Part shown: positions 7,724-9,353 of the stretch, in pieces
Position numbering within the stretch: the first letter of the stretch is position 1
Layout: each line of letters starts with the position of its first letter
DNA from: Clostridiaceae bacterium AF10-41
GTDB lineage: Bacteria > Bacillota > Clostridia > Clostridiales > Clostridiaceae
Reading direction: 5' to 3'
Assembly: GCA_027686065.1 (NCBI GenBank)
Contig: JAQCTH010000103.1
Coordinates: forward strand, 1-9,353
DNA: 9,353 nt
The notes under the pieces: model-generated
Told to the model about the DNA's origin: nothing
The model's input: the letters and a program-made list of their open reading frames with translations, nothing else
Databases searched by the model: none
Translations under genes and position numbers: made by a program

Positions 7724-8949
7724 TGTTATTGACTCTTATAAAAAATGAATTTATTAAAATTTTTAAAAGATCTAAGACCTGGATTGTCTTCGGATTATTT
7801 ATAATATTTATTGGCATTACTGCTTTTGGTACATGGATGAATGATAAAAATATGAAAGAATGGACTTCACCTGAATATCAAATACAACAAGCTGAAGAAC
7901 AGTTAGTTCATATAAGAAATGATATAAAAAGAGCTGAGGCAGATGGTGATCAAAAATGGATTCAAAATTCTAAAGAAATAGAAACTAATCTTTTAAACCA
8001 AATAGATATTAACAAAGACATAATCAAAAATGGTATTTCTGAAGATGCATGGAAAAAACAACTAGATGAATCCATTAAGTCTACTGAAAATACTATTAAA
8101 CAATACGAGGAAGATGGCATAAATGAATGGAATAAAAGATGGTATACTCAATCCAAACAACAATTAGATGATTTAAAATATCTAAAAGAAAATAATATAA
8201 AACCTCTACAAGGATGGGAGTATCAAGCCTTTAATTTCTTACAAATGCTTAACAGCTTTTTTGGATTAGGAGTATTGATAGCAGGAATTTCTGTATTCAT
8301 GAGTGATATGGTTTCAGGAGAATGTACACCTGCAACATTAAAATTCCTACTTGTTCAACCCGTTAAAAGAGGGAAAGTTTTATTTTCTAAATTTATCGTA
8401 TCAATAGTTACTGTATTGTCATTAATCTTAATACCTCAATTAGCTGGAATGGCAATTGTTAATATGACAAGTGATGTTGATGCTTCAAATTATCCTGTTA
8501 GAGTTGAGCAAAAATATGAAAAAGTATTTGATCAATCATCAGGTGAGATAATAATGAATCAAATTCCAGATACATCAAAAATGATCAATAATACTGAAAA
8601 TGCAATTAGGACAATAGGCTATCAATCATTATTCATTTTATCAGCTTGCTCTGTTATATTCATGATATCAACTCTATTTAAAAGTAGTATGACTTCCATG
8701 GCTGTTTCAGTAATATCTACTATTTTCCTAGCCATAGGGACCCAAGCAATTAGTTCTATAAGAGATATTAGTCATCTTTTATTTACAACTTATGCTGATG
8801 CAAGCGGTCTAGTAACTTCTAAATTAGCATTAATGTATCAGAATCCTAAATTAACGATAACCAATGGGATAATATGCATGATTATAACAGCAATAATAGC
8901 ATATACAATAGCTCATATTAATTTTACAAAAAAGGATATTTTAATATAG
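7723..8949 (+). CDS. ABC-2 type transporter permease
   Basis: This 408-residue membrane protein is the partner of the preceding ATPase. Hydrophobic segments suggest six membrane helices at about 19-37, 172-195, 222-247, 299-318, 322-343 and 381-397. The motif MVSGECTPATLKFLLVQPV (196-214) after helix 2 matches the cytoplasmic coupling segment of ABC-2 permeases (E..xGTLKxLLxxP). Between helices 1 and 2 is a large outside loop of about 134 residues, highly charged and rich in Glu, Lys, Asn and Gln with heptad-like patterns, probably a coiled coil. A second outside loop spans about 248-298. The ATG overlaps the upstream stop codon by one base, with AGGAGG 9 to 10 nt before it. With no dedicated signal peptide, the N-terminal helix anchors it. 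Substrate is not identifiable. Confidence 0.88.
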   Translation: MLLTLIKNEFIKIFKRSKTWIVFGLFIIFIGITAFGTWMNDKNMKEWTSPEYQIQQAEEQLVHIRNDIKRAEADGDQKWIQNSKEIETNLLNQIDINKDIIKNGISEDAWKKQLDESIKSTENTIKQYEEDGINEWNKRWYTQSKQQLDDLKYLKENNIKPLQGWEYQAFNFLQMLNSFFGLGVLIAGISVFMSDMVSGECTPATLKFLLVQPVKRGKVLFSKFIVSIVTVLSLILIPQLAGMAIVNMTSDVDASNYPVRVEQKYEKVFDQSSGEIIMNQIPDTSKMINNTENAIRTIGYQSLFILSACSVIFMISTLFKSSMTSMAVSVISTIFLAIGTQAISSIRDISHLLFTTYADASGLVTSKLALMYQNPKLTITNGIICMIITAIIAYTIAHINFTKKDILI

Positions 8950-8977
8950 TTCAAAAAGCATATACCTAAGTAAAATA

Positions 8978-9023
8978 TACCCTATAGAATAGAGAATATA
9001 AAAAAAGTCTATTCTATAGGGTA
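8978..9023 (+). terminator. 16-bp perfect inverted repeat after the permease gene
   Basis: The arms TACCCTATAGAATAGA (8978-8993) and TCTATTCTATAGGGTA (9008-9023) are perfectly complementary with a 14-nt loop containing seven A. It begins 28 nt after the permease stop codon, where an operon terminator would sit. However, the bases after it (CTCTTATG) are not a T run, so it is an atypical intrinsic terminator. It might instead stabilise the mRNA 3' end or bind a protein. Confidence 0.45.
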
Positions 9024-9059
9024 CTCTTATGTATGATTAAATAAATCTGTTTAATAAAG

Positions 9060-9133
9060 TTATCAACAGTACTATATAAAGTAAGTATAAGTATGTGAAT
9101 AACTCTCTATTTTTATAATGAACTTGTGAATAA
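9060..9133. other. Cluster of three DnaA-box-like sites
   Basis: TTATCAACA (9060-9068, plus) differs by one base from the DnaA box consensus TTATNCACA. TTATTCACA occurs twice on the minus strand (9102-9094 and 9133-9125) as perfect matches. The two perfect boxes are spaced 31 bp start to start, about three helical turns. No dnaA, dnaN or other origin gene is in the window, so this is not evidently oriC. Confidence 0.4.
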
Positions 9134-9135
9134 AT

Positions 9136-9208
9136 AAAAAAATGGACATATATAAATTTGCTTCTTCCGTCGCTTCGCTTCAAATCACCACAAACTTACA
9201 TATATCCA
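9136..9208 (-). terminator. Long hairpin terminator on the rRNA side
   Basis: On the minus strand, 9208-9191 pairs with 9160-9143 over 18 positions; three of these are G-U pairs, so the structure is continuous as minus-strand RNA but interrupted by mismatches as plus-strand RNA. A run of seven T (9142-9136) follows directly. It is a good intrinsic terminator and a second one behind the 5S gene. The 30-nt loop is unusually GC-rich for the region (GAAGCGAAGCGACGG). Confidence 0.65.
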
Positions 9209-9227
9209 CCAGAAAAATTAAGGGAGG

Positions 9228-9269
9228 AAATTATAAATAGGTATTAACATTATAAACTATTTATAATTT
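9228..9269. repeat. 13-bp A/T inverted repeat
   Basis: AAATTATAAATAG (9228-9240) and CTATTTATAATTT (9257-9269) are perfect inverted repeats with a 16-bp spacer. It lies between the two minus-strand terminators. The almost pure A/T arms make a weak hairpin, and no function is evident. Confidence 0.45.
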
Positions 9270-9279
9270 TCTAAAGCGT

Positions 9280-9313
9280 AAAAAAGACTTAAGATAAATC
9301 TTAAGTCTTTTTT
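9280..9313 (-). terminator. Bidirectional terminator after the 5S rRNA gene
   Basis: GACTTAAGAT (9286-9295) and ATCTTAAGTC (9298-9307) form a perfect stem flanked by six A on one side and six T on the other. On the minus strand it follows the 5S gene within a few bases and should end that rRNA operon. Because it is symmetrical it can also stop plus-strand read-through from the ABC operon and so protect the 5S gene from antisense transcription. Confidence 0.9.
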
Positions 9314-9316
9314 ATA

Positions 9317-9353
9317 ACCTGGCAACGTTCTACTCTCCCACACAGTCTCCCAT
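9317..9353 (-). rRNA. rrf: 5S ribosomal RNA, 3' end (partial)
   Basis: Read on the minus strand from the right edge, ATGGGAGACTGTGTGGGAGA followed by GTAGAACGTTGCCAGG matches the conserved 3' part of Gram-positive 5S rRNA. Only about 37 of some 117 bases are inside the window. The exact 3' end (9316 to 9318) is estimated from the conserved GCCAGG and the terminator that follows. Confidence 0.9.

Larger units (their letters stand above)
8950..9316. other. Non-coding region between convergent ABC and rRNA transcripts
   Basis: No supported gene lies here. Plus-strand transcription from the ABC operon meets minus-strand transcription from the rRNA operon. The stretch holds a 16-bp perfect inverted repeat, three DnaA-box-like sites, a long hairpin with T run on the minus strand, an A/T inverted repeat and a two-way terminator next to the 5S gene; each is listed separately. 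Confidence 0.7.

Noticed and set aside
9142..9240. 32-codon plus-strand open frame across the terminator hairpin
   Set aside because: No ribosome binding site precedes its ATG and the base pattern is explained by a minus-strand RNA hairpin; kept only as a point to check for repetition.
1..9353. CRISPR array, transposase, phage genes, toxin-antitoxin or other defence genes
   Set aside because: No regularly spaced repeats, transposase-like proteins, tRNA-associated integration sites or candidate defence genes were seen on either strand.

Overview
The window looks like chromosomal DNA from a low-GC, Gram-positive anaerobe of the Clostridium sensu stricto type. The evidence is the strong A+T bias, the AGGAGG-like ribosome binding sites, the GlgC/GlgD pair typical of Firmicutes, and the sequence of a 5S rRNA 3' end at the right edge. 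I cannot name a species.

Layout from left to right. (1) Positions 1-60 hold a near-consensus sigma-A promoter on the minus strand with an A/T-rich upstream element. Its transcript starts with a small hairpin and leaves the window to the left. It is most likely the promoter and leader of a ribosomal RNA operon. (2) Positions 61-631 contain no convincing gene, only short repeats and a degraded T-box-like motif. (3) Positions 632-6434, minus strand, hold a compact four-gene glycogen operon transcribed glgB, glgA, glgC, glgD. (4) Positions 6435-6814 form a divergent control region. It has an extended -10 promoter for glgB, tandem 9-bp repeats over its -35 region, a palindrome at the predicted start site, a good match to a catabolite-responsive (cre) site, and 11-bp-phased repeats ahead of the plus-strand genes. 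(5) Positions 6815-8949, plus strand, hold a two-gene ABC-2/BcrA-type exporter whose genes overlap by one base. (6) Positions 8950-9316 hold a 16-bp perfect inverted repeat, three DnaA-box-like sites and two minus-strand terminators. (7) Positions 9317-9353 are the 3' end of a 5S rRNA on the minus strand, so a second rRNA operon ends here.

How the parts work together. GlgC, with its catalytically defective partner GlgD, makes ADP-glucose. GlgA polymerises it into alpha-1,4-glucan and GlgB adds alpha-1,6 branches. No glycogen-degrading enzyme (phosphorylase or debranching enzyme) lies in the window. The ABC pair is not metabolically linked to glycogen; it resembles exporters for antimicrobial peptides, but its substrate cannot be read from sequence. 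The whole segment sits between two rRNA operons pointing the same way, a setting prone to recombination. Coding content is mostly ordinary; the parts most worth a second look are the two control regions between the divergent operons and the DnaA-box cluster.
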